Below are positions 32,862-42,956 of a stretch of 64,000 nt of DNA, one piece after another. Position 1 is the first letter of the stretch. Every line of letters starts with the position of its first letter. The DNA lies in the NCBI GenBank assembly GCA_963844235.1, contig CAWJNF010000004.1, positions 310,001 to 374,000 on the forward strand, written 5' to 3'. Both the position numbers and the translations under genes were made by a program. Source of the DNA: CAWJNF01 sp963844235 (GTDB lineage Bacteria; Actinomycetota; Thermoleophilia; Gaiellales; Gaiellaceae). The notes under the pieces are model-generated. The model made no database searches, was not told the DNA's origin, and saw only the letters and a list, made by a program, of their open reading frames with translations.

Positions 32862-35800
32862 ATGCTCGTCTGCGCGCGCTGCGGCCAGGACAATCCGATC
32901 GGCTTCCGCTTCTGCGGCGCCTGCGGCGTGCCGCTCGCGCAATCGACCTCGCCCGAGGAGCGCCGCACGATCACGGTGCTCTTCGCGGACCAGGTCGGCT
33001 ACACGAGCCGAGCCGATCAGCTCGACCCAGAGGACGTCCGCAGGCTGCTCGACCCGTATCACACCGTCCTTCGCGAGCAGGTCGAGCGCATGGGCGGCAT
33101 GGTCGAGAAGTTCATCGGCGACGAGGTCATGGCGGTCTTCGGACTGCCGGCGGCGCACGAGGACGATGCCGAGCGCGCCGTGCGTGCGGCTCTCGCGATC
33201 CGTGACGCCATGGCAGAGCTGGCGGAGTCGGCCGCCGCCCGGGACCTCGCCGTTCGGGTCGGCGTCAACACGGGCGAGGCCCTCGTCAAGCCCGACGTGC
33301 TCCCGGACCGTGGCGAGCGGATCGTGGCGGACTTCGTCAACGTGGCGGCGCGCCTCCGTAGTGCCGCGCCGGCGAATGGAATCCTCGTCGGGGAAACGAC
33401 CTACCTCGCGACGGCGCGCGCCATCGAGTACGAAGCATTCGAGCCCGTGCGCGCGAAGGGCAAAGCGAAGCCGGTGCTCGCGTGGCGCGCGGTCGGCGCT
33501 CGCTCCCGGCCTGGAGCGGACCCGCGCGATCGCGGCCGCGCGTCGCTGGTCGGCCGCGACGCCGAGATCGAGCTGCTCTGCGACGTGTTCGCTCGCGTGC
33601 GCTGCGAGCGGCACCCCGAGCTGGTCACCATCACCGGCGCGCCGGGGATCGGCAAGACAAGGCTCGTGCTGGAGCTATCGTCGGTCGTGGAGGACGATCC
33701 CGAGCTCGTCGCGTGGCGACGCGGCGCCAGCCTGCCCTACGGGGAGGGCGTTGCGTTCGCTCCCCTGCTGCAGATGGTCGAGGCGCAGGCCGGGATTCTC
33801 GACACGGATACCCCGGGCGAGGTCGAGGACAAGCTGCGCCGCGAGGTTGCCGACTCGATGGGCGACGGAGACGAGGCCGCGTGGGTCGAGGCGCACCTGA
33901 GACCGCTCGTCGGTCTCGCCCCGGAGCGAAAGGCCGAGGGCGACCGGGAGGAGGTATTCAGCGCCTGGCGTCGCTTCTTCGAGAGCCTGGCCGAGCAGAG
34001 CCCGCTCGTGCTCGTGTTCGAGGATCTCCACTGGGCCGGCGACGGGTTGCTCGACTTCCTGGAACACCTGGTCGGCTGGGCCTCCGGCGTGCCGCTGCTC
34101 GTGCTCTGCACCGCGCGCCCGGATCTGCTCCTGCAGCGGCCGGCGTGGGGATCGGGCCTCGAGCGCTCGACGATGCTAGAGCTCGAGCCCCTGAGCGACG
34201 CGGACACCGCGGACCTCGTACGCGAGCTGCTCGAGCAGGCCGTCCTGCCGTCCGAGCTGGAGCGGTCGCTGCTGACGCGTGCCGGCGGCAACCCGCTCTA
34301 CGCAGAGGAGTTCGTGCGCATGGTCGCGGAAAGCGGCCTCGACGTGTCCACCGGCGAGCTGCCCGTGCCGGCCTCCGTTCAGGGCATCATCGCCGCGCGA
34401 CTCGACTCGCTGCCCGCCGGGGAGAAGGCCGTCATCCAGGACGCCGCGGTCTTCGGCCGGACGTTCTGGGTCGGCGCCGTCGGACACCTCGGCGGCACGG
34501 CGCCGAGAACCGTCGAGCAGCACCTGCGCTCGCTCGAGCGCAAGGACTTCGTGCGCCGGGAGCGCCGCTCGACGGTCGACGGGGAGACCGAGTACGCGTT
34601 CCGGCATCTCCTCGTGCGGGACGTCGCCTACGGCCGCATCCCGCGGACCCGCCGCGCCGACAAGCACCGTCTCGCCGCCGAGTGGGTCGAGGCGCTCGGC
34701 CGCCCGGAGACGCAAGCAGAGACGTACGCGTACCACTACTCTCGCGCGCTCGAGCTCGCGCGCGCCGCCGGCAAGGACACGCGGTCGATCGCCATGCGCG
34801 CCCGCGAGGCGCTCGCCGAGGCCGGGGACCGCGCGGCGGCGCTCAAGAGCTACGCGGCGGCGGCCCGCTCGTACGCCGCCGCAATCGAGCTCTGGCCCCG
34901 CGACGACCCCGCCTGGGCGCTGCTCCGCTTCCGCCACGGCAAGGCCCTGTTCTTCTCCGAGGAATCTGGCGAGGACGTGCTCACGGAGGCGCGGGACGCG
35001 CTCCTCGCGGCGGGCGACCGCGGGGGCGCGGCCGAGGCGGAGGTCATGCTCGGCAAGCTCGCCTTCCGTCAAGGCGACGGCGAGCAGTCCGTGCAGCGCT
35101 ACCGCGATGCGCTCGAGCTTCTCGACGGCGAGCCCGCGTCCGCGTCGAAGGCCGCAGTGCTGGCCGCGCTCGCGCGCAGCCTGTCCCTCGCCTCGTGGAG
35201 CTCCGCAGCCCTCCGGGTCGGACGCCAGGCGTTGCGGATGGCCGAGGACCTCGGCCTGGACGAGGTGAGAGCCGACGCGTTGCTGACCATCGGAGACGCA
35301 CGGATCGAGCTCGGCGAGACAGACGCCCTTCGCCACCTCGAAGAGGCGGTCGCGCTCGCGGACGAGGCGGGGTCGCCCGAGGCCATCGCCGGTCGTATCA
35401 ACCTCGCGGACACGCTGTCGGATCTCGGCGAGCTGCCGCGCGCAGCGGAGCTGCGTGTCGAGGCTCGTGAGGTGGCCGAGCGGTTCGGCGACCTGCGCGC
35501 GCTGCGCTGGCTCGACGCCGAGCACGCGGGCGAGCTCTATCTCGCCGGCAGCTTCGACGAGGCGTATGCCATCACGGAGGAGTTCATCGCTGAGTCCGAA
35601 GAGGGCCGCCGCCACTACCAGGAGTCCTACGCCCGAATGACCCGCGGGCGCATCCTGCTCGCGCGGGGCGACCTCGCCGGCGCCCTCGAGGACGCACACC
35701 AGGCGCTCGCTCTCGGCCGGGCGGTCAAGGACCCGCAGTCGCTGTTCCCGTGCCTCGCCTTCGACGCCCGGGTGCTCGTGGCGACGGGAGAGCACGAGGC

Positions 35801-36209
35801 GGCGGGCGAGCTCGCATCGGAGCTGCTCGATCTGGTCGCCTCCACGGAGAAGACGCCGGTCGCATACCTCTGGCTGCACGACCTCGCGCTCGCGCTCCTC
35901 GAGCTCGAGCGGGGCGACGAGCTCGCCGCCGCGACGGCGAAGGTGCGCAAGCGGACACCTTGGCTCGACACGGCGCTCGCGCTCGCGGGCGGAGACGCTC
36001 TGCGCGCGGCCGAGCTCTACGCCGGTCTCGGCGCCCGTCCGAACGAGGCCGACGCCCGCCTCTGCGCCGCCGCCGCGCTGACAGCGGCCGGACGCACCGA
36101 GGACGCGCGGGCCGAGCTCGACCGCGCCGAGGCCCTCTACGCAGCGGCCGGGGCAGCGCCCGAGCGTGCGGCCGTCACGGTCGTCGACGCAAAGGTCGGC
36201 GGCGGCTAG
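32862..36209 (+). CDS. zinc-ribbon/cyclase/AAA-ATPase/TPR signalling protein
   Basis: A 1115-residue soluble protein. Residues 1-25 form a zinc ribbon (CARCGQ, CGACG). Residues about 35-195 are a class III cyclase (LFADQVGYTSRA, EKFIGDEVMAVF with the Lys, FVNVAARL). Residues about 225-500 are an AAA_16-type ATPase with Walker A GAPGIGKTR and Walker B LVLVFEDLHWAG. The C-terminal 550 residues are TPR-like helical repeats rich in Ala and Glu. This cyclase-ATPase-TPR layout is widespread in high-G+C actinobacteria; the ATPase-TPR half probably senses a protein or ligand state. A TAGGCT box 9 bases upstream of the ATG suggests a nearly leaderless mRNA. Confidence 0.9.
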   Translation: MLVCARCGQDNPIGFRFCGACGVPLAQSTSPEERRTITVLFADQVGYTSRADQLDPEDVRRLLDPYHTVLREQVERMGGMVEKFIGDEVMAVFGLPAAHEDDAERAVRAALAIRDAMAELAESAAARDLAVRVGVNTGEALVKPDVLPDRGERIVADFVNVAARLRSAAPANGILVGETTYLATARAIEYEAFEPVRAKGKAKPVLAWRAVGARSRPGADPRDRGRASLVGRDAEIELLCDVFARVRCERHPELVTITGAPGIGKTRLVLELSSVVEDDPELVAWRRGASLPYGEGVAFAPLLQMVEAQAGILDTDTPGEVEDKLRREVADSMGDGDEAAWVEAHLRPLVGLAPERKAEGDREEVFSAWRRFFESLAEQSPLVLVFEDLHWAGDGLLDFLEHLVGWASGVPLLVLCTARPDLLLQRPAWGSGLERSTMLELEPLSDADTADLVRELLEQAVLPSELERSLLTRAGGNPLYAEEFVRMVAESGLDVSTGELPVPASVQGIIAARLDSLPAGEKAVIQDAAVFGRTFWVGAVGHLGGTAPRTVEQHLRSLERKDFVRRERRSTVDGETEYAFRHLLVRDVAYGRIPRTRRADKHRLAAEWVEALGRPETQAETYAYHYSRALELARAAGKDTRSIAMRAREALAEAGDRAAALKSYAAAARSYAAAIELWPRDDPAWALLRFRHGKALFFSEESGEDVLTEARDALLAAGDRGGAAEAEVMLGKLAFRQGDGEQSVQRYRDALELLDGEPASASKAAVLAALARSLSLASWSSAALRVGRQALRMAEDLGLDEVRADALLTIGDARIELGETDALRHLEEAVALADEAGSPEAIAGRINLADTLSDLGELPRAAELRVEAREVAERFGDLRALRWLDAEHAGELYLAGSFDEAYAITEEFIAESEEGRRHYQESYARMTRGRILLARGDLAGALEDAHQALALGRAVKDPQSLFPCLAFDARVLVATGEHEAAGELASELLDLVASTEKTPVAYLWLHDLALALLELERGDELAAATAKVRKRTPWLDTALALAGGDALRAAELYAGLGARPNEADARLCAAAALTAAGRTEDARAELDRAEALYAAAGAAPERAAVTVVDAKVGGG

Positions 36210-36222
36210 GCGCTCGAGGACG

Positions 36223-36671
36223 TCAGGTCGACGGAGACAGCGCGACGAGCAGCCCGCCGTCCTCGTCGTAGGCCGGAAAGAAGTCGCCGATCATCGCCCG
36301 GCGTGCGCCCGAGCGCATGCGTATCGTCAGCCGTTGCCCCATCCGGCGCACGCCCCACTCGACGGCCGTGCTCGGCCGGATCGGCGCCGTTCTCGGCCGA
36401 GAGCCCGAACGCGGCCATGACCTCGTACCCGAGCAAGTCGGGCTCGCGGTACCCGGTGAGCTCGAGCACGCCGCGACCGACCGCGATGACGCGTCGGTCG
36501 TGGTCACAGACGACGAAAGCCGTGTTGGGGCCCGGGTAGTAGTCCTCGAGCAGCTCGAACAGGAACCCGAAGCCGCACTTCGTGCAGCCGACGGGCTGGT
36601 GGCTCAACCCCTCGCGGCGATCCTCGTCGATGACGCGCCGCTTGCAGTTCGGGCAGATGAAGAACGGCACT
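36223..36671 (-). pseudogene. frameshifted zinc-ribbon/PAS protein gene
   Basis: The first frame from GTG 36671 gives VPFFICPNCKRRVIDED, a second cysteine pair (GCTKCGFGF), then PAS-type sequence (NTAFVVCDHDRRVIAVGRGV, GYREPDLLGYEVMAAFGL). Near 36365 the frame must shift by one base to continue VEWGVRRMGQRLTIRMRSGA and FFPAYDEDGGLLVALSPST, ending TGA at 36223. The rejoined protein (about 149 residues) is a coherent zinc-ribbon plus PAS domain. Because the rest is so well kept, a one-base sequence error is as likely as true loss. Confidence 0.7.
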
Positions 36672-36811
36672 GGCCGATTGTAGGGCCCACGCTCAGCGCT
36701 CACGCAGCGGTGTCGGCACCGCGGTCCTTTTCCCGCCGCCGCCCCCCCGTGGTACAGGGCAGGACCCGTCGCGTCACGGTCCGTCCGGAAGCGGCGTCTA
36801 GGATCAACCCC

Positions 36812-37696
36812 GTGAGCAGCATCGACCAGGTCGTCGCCGTCCCCCCCGGGCTCGAAGAGGAGCGCGACCTCGAGCAGCGGGCGCGCCCCTACCGCGCGCT
36901 CTACGAGCACTGGGAGGCGAACCAGTGGTCACCGCTGGACATCGACCTCGGTGTCGACGCAGAGAGCTTCCGGTCGCTGCAGGAGGATGAGCGCAAGGGC
37001 TTCGCGTGGATATTCGCGCACCGGTTCCAGGCGGAGTTCAGCGTGGCGACGGTTCTCGCCCCCTTCGTGACGCGCGCACCGGACTACGAGCTGCAGGCCT
37101 GCCTCGCCACCCAGCTTGCCGACGAGTTTCGCCACCTGCAGTGCGTACTCCGCGTGTACGACGAGGTGTTCGGCATCCGCGGCCTGAAGCGTGTGCAGGC
37201 CGTCGCGGACGCGCACCGCGACCCGGTCGCCACGACTCTGTACGAGCGGCTCGAGCACTACGCGCTGCCGCTCGAGACCTCGGCGGACCCGGATGTCTTC
37301 CTGCGGGCTGTCGTCGCGTACCACCTGATCGGCGAGGGCGTTGTAGCGCGAACGGCGCAGAACCTCGTCGGCGATCAGTACGCGGGCTACGGCTCGTTCC
37401 CGGGGCTCGCAGCGGGGCAGCGGCGCGTGGCTCGCGACGAGGCCCGGCATATCGGGATCGGCGTCTCCTACGTCCGTCAGCGGCTGGCCGACGATCGCGA
37501 GCAGGCGGTCGCGGCCGTCGACGAGGTCGTCGAGGAATTCGGAGCGCTCGCCACGCGCCTGCTCGAGACCGCCTTGTCGGACGGGATGGACACCCAGGTG
37601 CTCGCCGGCTACGGCACCGACGCGCGCGGGTTCTACGAGGAGGCCATGCGTCTCTGGCAGATGCGTCTGCGCTCGATCGGCTACCTGGACGAGTAA
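36812..37696 (+). CDS. ferritin-like di-iron protein (R2-type)
   Basis: A 294-residue all-helical protein with the ligand set of ferritin-like di-iron oxygenases: Glu in FQAEFSVA, ExxH in ADEFRHLQ (about residues 104-107), Glu in IGEGVV, and ExxH in RDEARHIG (about 210-213). Family assignment lies between ribonucleotide reductase R2-like oxidases and related ferritin-superfamily oxygenases. The tyrosyl-radical position of R2 cannot be fixed by eye, and no nrdA-like partner is adjacent. GTG start 7 bases after a TAGGAT box (36799-36804), so probably leaderless. Confidence 0.7.
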   Translation: MSSIDQVVAVPPGLEEERDLEQRARPYRALYEHWEANQWSPLDIDLGVDAESFRSLQEDERKGFAWIFAHRFQAEFSVATVLAPFVTRAPDYELQACLATQLADEFRHLQCVLRVYDEVFGIRGLKRVQAVADAHRDPVATTLYERLEHYALPLETSADPDVFLRAVVAYHLIGEGVVARTAQNLVGDQYAGYGSFPGLAAGQRRVARDEARHIGIGVSYVRQRLADDREQAVAAVDEVVEEFGALATRLLETALSDGMDTQVLAGYGTDARGFYEEAMRLWQMRLRSIGYLDE

Positions 37697-37727
37697 GGGT
37701 GCCGCGTGGCGGCTCGACCCGTAGCCT

Positions 37728-38021
37728 CTACCCGACCTCGCCGGAACGGCGCATCTCCTCGATCGCGGCGTGCGCCTCGTCGTGCACACGGCGGCGCGAG
37801 GTGTCAGCATCGACCTCGGGCAGTTCCGGCCCGGCCATCTCGCCGGTCTCGGCAAGCTTGCGGCGCAACTCGTCGGCGCGGGGATCGGCGTCGGCCTGAG
37901 CGGTGGCTCGCGCAGCGCGGCGCTGGCGGAGCAGCCGCGCGACCGCGAGCCCGGCCAGGACCCCGGCGACCAGCGCGGCGGCGCGGCGCGCGTTCGTTCC
38001 TGTTCCGTGCGCGTTCGTCAC
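37728..38021 (-). CDS. small membrane-anchored helical protein
   Basis: A 97-residue protein with an N-terminal membrane helix (residues about 12-30, RRAAALVAGVLAGLAVARLL), followed by a charged coiled-coil-like region (ADPRADELRRKLAETGEM, AHAAIEEMRRSGEVG). Cytoplasmic tail expected. Divergent from the rpsF operon. Unknown function. Confidence 0.65.
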   Translation of the reverse strand: MTNAHGTGTNARRAAALVAGVLAGLAVARLLRQRRAARATAQADADPRADELRRKLAETGEMAGPELPEVDADTSRRRVHDEAHAAIEEMRRSGEVG

Positions 38022-38144
38022 GAAGACGACACGATACTGCGGCTATACTCGCTGCACTTCCTGCCCCGCCCGGCGCCGACGTTCCCGAGAGGCGCGCGTG
38101 ACGGCGGGGCCGCCTGAGACCAAGGGAAGGAGGAACTCGGGAAC

Positions 38145-38471
38145 GTGAATCCCTACGAGGTGTTGCTCATGCTCGACCCCGAGCTTGCCGACGAGCGCCA
38201 GAGCGAGATCCTCGGCCGTGCCGAGGAGATCGTCACCCAGGGCGGAGGCGTCTGGCACGGGAACGAGCCCTGGGGGCGGCGCAAGCTCGCCTTCGAGATC
38301 GACAAGAAGAACGAGGGGCACTACCACCTGTTCACCTTCGACTGCGAGCCGGCGACGCTCGACGAGCTCAGTCGCGTGCTCAGGATCACGGACGGAGCGA
38401 TGCGACACATGGCGGTGCGGCGACCGAAGCCGACGCAGCCTCCGGCGGCCTCCGTCAAGGCGACCGAGTAA
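38145..38471 (+). CDS. rpsF: 30S ribosomal protein bS6
   Basis: A 108-residue bS6 (typical 95-130), binding 16S rRNA with bS18 on the platform of the small subunit. Family features are the YEVLLMLDPEL start, a conserved GRRKLAFEI segment and GHYHLFTF. GTG start with AGGAGG 12 bases upstream. First gene of the standard order rpsF-ssb-rpsR-rplI. A TATACT -10-like box is about 100 bases upstream (38045). Confidence 0.95.
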   Translation: MNPYEVLLMLDPELADERQSEILGRAEEIVTQGGGVWHGNEPWGRRKLAFEIDKKNEGHYHLFTFDCEPATLDELSRVLRITDGAMRHMAVRRPKPTQPPAASVKATE

Positions 38472-38505
38472 GATCGAACAGACGTTCGAATGAGAGGAGC
38501 AGGCC

Positions 38506-38940
38506 ATGGCAGGTGACATCAATCGGGTGGTGCTCGTCGGACGCCTCACGCGCGACCCCGAGCTCAGGCACCTTCCTTCCGGCTCGCCCGTGCTCCAGCT
38601 CGGCCTCGCGGTCAACGGCCGCCAGCAGGATGCGTCGGGCAACTGGGTCGACAAGCCGAACTTCTTCGACGTGAAGCTCTTCGGCAACCGGGCGGAGTCG
38701 CTCGCGCAGCACCTTGCGAAGGGGCGGCGAATCGGCGTCGACGGCCGCCTGGACTGGTCCTCCTGGGAGGCGCAGGACGGCTCCAAGCGCTCGAAGGTCG
38801 AGGTCGTCGCTTTCGACATCCAGTTTCTCGACAGCCGGGGAGACGCCGAGGCGCAGCCCCAGTACGTGCCCACCTCGGATGTCGCCGCCAACCAGGACGA
38901 CTTCGCGCCGGCCGGCGTCGACGACGACATCCCGTTCTAG
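38506..38940 (+). CDS. ssb: single-stranded DNA-binding protein
   Basis: A 144-residue SSB: OB-fold in residues 1-105 (INRVVLVGRLTRDPELR, aromatic WSSWEA) and a short linker ending in the conserved acidic tip DDDIPF, the docking peptide for replication and repair partners. GAGAGGAG before the ATG. It lies between rpsF and rpsR, as in most bacteria. Confidence 0.95.
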   Translation: MAGDINRVVLVGRLTRDPELRHLPSGSPVLQLGLAVNGRQQDASGNWVDKPNFFDVKLFGNRAESLAQHLAKGRRIGVDGRLDWSSWEAQDGSKRSKVEVVAFDIQFLDSRGDAEAQPQYVPTSDVAANQDDFAPAGVDDDIPF

Positions 38941-39008
38941 ACCGCCCCATTTCAACTCCACCACCCCACCCCCAACCGAAGCGGCCTCCGGCCGCCCCAT
39001 GAGGAGCC

Positions 39009-39278
39009 ATGGATAGAGACAAAGATCGAGGCATGCGGAAGCGGAAAGGGCCGCCCGGCGCCCTCGGGCCCGGCAAGCGCAAGAGCTGCTACTTCTGCCG
39101 CGAGAAGATCGACGAGGTCGACTACAAGAACACGAATCAGCTGCGACGCTTCGCGTCGGAGAAGGGCAAGATCCGGTCCCGCCGGATCACCGGGGCATGT
39201 CGCCGCCACCAGGAGCAGATCGCCGTGGCGGTCAAGCGGGCACGAGAGATGGCACTCCTCCCCTACGTCGGGATCTAG
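39009..39278 (+). CDS. rpsR: 30S ribosomal protein bS18
   Basis: An 89-residue bS18 with the zinc-binding-type cysteines of the C+ form (SCYFCREK, TGACRRHQ) and the RNA-binding core NTNQLRRFASEKGKI and SRRITG. GAGGAGCC is just upstream of the first ATG; a shorter start at 39033 is possible. It is spaced 3 bases from rplI. Confidence 0.95.
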   Translation: MDRDKDRGMRKRKGPPGALGPGKRKSCYFCREKIDEVDYKNTNQLRRFASEKGKIRSRRITGACRRHQEQIAVAVKRAREMALLPYVGI

Positions 39279-39281
39279 GCC

Positions 39282-39902
39282 ATGGAGGTCGTGCTGCTCC
39301 AGGATGTGGAGAAGGTCGGCCTCCGAGGCGAGGTCGTATCCGTCGCGCGCGGGTACATGCGCAACTATCTGCAGCCGAGACGGCTGGCCGAGCCCGCCAG
39401 CGCGGCGATCGTCGACGAGCTCCGCCGACGCGATGCCGAGCGAGCGCGCCACGAGGCACGCACGCACGAGCAGGCGAAGACGATCGCCGAGACGCTGACG
39501 AAGACTGTCCTCCGGTTCGAGGTGAAGGCCGGCCCGCAGGGAGTCCTCTTCGGCTCGATCACCCCGACCGACGTCGCAGACGAGCTCTGGCGCGTCCGCA
39601 AGATCCGGGTCGACCGCCGGAAGATCGAGCTTGCGGACCCGATCAAGCGGATCGGCCGCTACGCCATCCCGATCGAGGTCTTCCAGGACGTCACGGTCGA
39701 GGTCAAGACCCTCGTCGTCCCCGAAGGTGGAGACGTCGACGCCGAGTGGCCCGAGGAGGACGCGGGTGCTGGCGAGTCGACGGTGAGCGCCGGCGCCGAG
39801 GACGGCAGCGCGGCCGCGGCGGCCACGGGCGAGGCGATCGAGGTCGAGGTGCCGGCCGACGACCCGTCGGCCGATCCGAGCCAGCCCGAGCCCGGCCTCT
39901 AG
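39282..39902 (+). CDS. rplI: 50S ribosomal protein bL9 with long acidic tail
   Basis: A 206-residue bL9. The N-domain (EVVLLQDVEKVGLRGEVV, GYMRNYLQPR), central helix and C-domain (VLFGSITPTDVADEL) are all present by residue 150. A further 55 residues of Glu/Asp/Ala/Gly/Ser follow (VDAEWPEEDAGAGEST), making it longer than the usual 147-150. The tail is low-complexity and probably disordered. Last gene of the ribosomal operon. Confidence 0.93.
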   Translation: MEVVLLQDVEKVGLRGEVVSVARGYMRNYLQPRRLAEPASAAIVDELRRRDAERARHEARTHEQAKTIAETLTKTVLRFEVKAGPQGVLFGSITPTDVADELWRVRKIRVDRRKIELADPIKRIGRYAIPIEVFQDVTVEVKTLVVPEGGDVDAEWPEEDAGAGESTVSAGAEDGSAAAAATGEAIEVEVPADDPSADPSQPEPGL

Positions 39903-40257
39903 CAGAAGCCCGGTCGCTGCTGCGCGCCGCCCGCCGGGTGGCGGCAGTCAGCGGGCGGACCGAACGCCGGGCTACCGCAGCTCGTGCCGGCCGTCACTAC
40001 CCGTGAACAGATGCCTCCACAGGCGTGTGGACGGCGACACAGGCGTGTGGACGGCGACACGAACTTCCCGCTCCGTGCAGGGGGAGCGCCCACAGGGGGC
40101 TGTTGCTCCTCGGATGCCTTCCGTCCGCCGCGCCTGCGAACATGGGTTCTCTTTCGCCTGCTCAGGGCTGTCTTGGCAGCCCGCCAAGCCTGTGGGAGCG
40201 CCATTGGAAGCCGCTCGACAGCCGCTCGACGTAGCTGGTCTACTCGCCCGGTCAGAC
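39903..40257. other. 355-base rplI-dnaB spacer
   Basis: No gene. It contains a GC-rich hairpin (GCCGCC/GGCGGC, 39926-39945) that may end the ribosomal operon, and two tandem 20-base repeats at 40019-40058. Confidence 0.5.
40019..40058 (+). repeat. perfect 20-bp tandem duplication upstream of dnaB
   Basis: ACAGGCGTGTGGACGGCGAC occurs twice without any difference. The first copy overlaps a small inverted repeat CCACA-GGCG-TGTGG. It lies about 200 bases before dnaB; a binding-site role is possible. Confidence 0.75.
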
Positions 40258-41595
40258 ATGACCCAAGCAGTCCAGACCGCCCCGGTACCGCCCCAATCCA
40301 CTGACGCAGAGGAGGCCGTCCTCGGGGCGATGATGCTCTCGCCGGGGGCGATCGCGGTCGTCAGCGAGATCCTCGAGGCGACGGACTTCTACCGCGAGAG
40401 CCACTCCCGAATCTACCGGGGTGCGCTCTCGCTCTACGGCAGAGGCGAGCCGGTCGACGCGATCACCCTCGTCGACGAGCTCGAGGGGCGGGGAGATCTC
40501 GAGGACGTTGGGGGACGCGCGCGGATCCATGAGCTGGCAGCGCTCGTACCGGCCTCCGCGAACGCCGGCCACTATGCCCAGATCATCCGCGAGGCGGCCA
40601 CGCTGCGGGGGCTCATCCGGGCGGGAGGCGAGATCTCGCGGCTCGGCTGGGACGGGACGGGCGAGGCCACGGAGCTCGTCGATCGCGCGGAGCAGATCGT
40701 CTTCGATCTCTCGCAGCAACGTGTCTCCGGCGACTTCGCGCACATCGAGCAGCTGCTGAAGGAGAGCTTCGAGCGCATCACCGCGCTCTACGAGTCCGGC
40801 GTCGACGTGACCGGCGTCCCCTCGGGCTACCGCGATCTCGACCGGCTCACGTCGGGCTTCCAGCCGGGCAATCTCGTTGTCGTCGCTGCCCGGCCGAGCA
40901 TGGGGAAATCGGCGTTCGGTCTCGGCGTGGCCGCCAACCTGGCTGTCCGTCACGGGATCCCCGTGGCCATATTCACGCTCGAGATGTCGAAGGCCGAGGT
41001 CACCCAGCGGCTGATGTGCAGCGAGGCGAAGGTCGAGTCCCAGCGGCTCCGAACGGGCCGCCTGGCGCCGGAGGATTGGCCACGCCTGACGGCGGCATGC
41101 GACAAGCTGGCGAAAGCGCCCGTGTTCGTCGACGACACGGGCTCGGTGACGATGATGGAGATCCGCTCCAAGGCCCGTCGGCTGAAGTCGAAGCAAACCG
41201 ACCTGGGGCTCGTAGTGGTCGACTACCTCCAGCTCATGACGTCCGGAACGACGGCCGAGAACCGCGTGCAGGAGGTGTCGCAGATCTCGCGCAGCCTCAA
41301 GCTGCTCGCACGGGACCTCGAGCTCCCCATCCTCGCCATGTCGCAGCTGTCGCGCGCGGTCGAGCAGCGCCACGACAAGCGCCCGATCCTGTCCGATCTG
41401 CGCGAGAGCGGCTCCATCGAGCAGGACGCCGACCTCGTCGCCTTCCTCTACCGAGACGACTACTACGACGACGAGTCGGAGCAGCCCGGGATCGCCGAGG
41501 TGATCTTGGCGAAGCACCGCAACGGCCCTACCGACACCGTGAAGCTATCGTTCCTGAAGCGGTACGCGAAGTTCGCTGACCTGGCCGCCATGTAG
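40258..41595 (+). CDS. dnaB: replicative DNA helicase DnaB
   Basis: A 445-residue hexameric helicase. The N-terminal primase-interacting domain (residues 10-115, STDAEEAVLGAMMLSP) is joined to a RecA-like core with Walker A ARPSMGKSA (about 212-220), Walker B VVVDYLQLM, and SQLSRAVEQRHDKRPILSDL, the family signature. No intein is present. Start at ATG 40258; a much longer upstream frame only covers the repeat region. Located between rplI and purA, a common bacterial order. Confidence 0.95.
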   Translation: MTQAVQTAPVPPQSTDAEEAVLGAMMLSPGAIAVVSEILEATDFYRESHSRIYRGALSLYGRGEPVDAITLVDELEGRGDLEDVGGRARIHELAALVPASANAGHYAQIIREAATLRGLIRAGGEISRLGWDGTGEATELVDRAEQIVFDLSQQRVSGDFAHIEQLLKESFERITALYESGVDVTGVPSGYRDLDRLTSGFQPGNLVVVAARPSMGKSAFGLGVAANLAVRHGIPVAIFTLEMSKAEVTQRLMCSEAKVESQRLRTGRLAPEDWPRLTAACDKLAKAPVFVDDTGSVTMMEIRSKARRLKSKQTDLGLVVVDYLQLMTSGTTAENRVQEVSQISRSLKLLARDLELPILAMSQLSRAVEQRHDKRPILSDLRESGSIEQDADLVAFLYRDDYYDDESEQPGIAEVILAKHRNGPTDTVKLSFLKRYAKFADLAAM

Positions 41596-41651
41596 GCGGT
41601 CCAGGAGCCGCCTCGAGTGAGGCGACTCGGGAAAAGGACGTACGAAAAGCC

Positions 41652-42945
<1,294 letters not shown>

Positions 42946-42956
<11 letters not shown>

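Noticed and set aside
39926..39945. GC-rich hairpin after rplI as a definite terminator
   Set aside because: Stem is only 6 bp with no T-run; in DNA this G+C-rich such hairpins arise often by chance, so it is mentioned only as a possibility.
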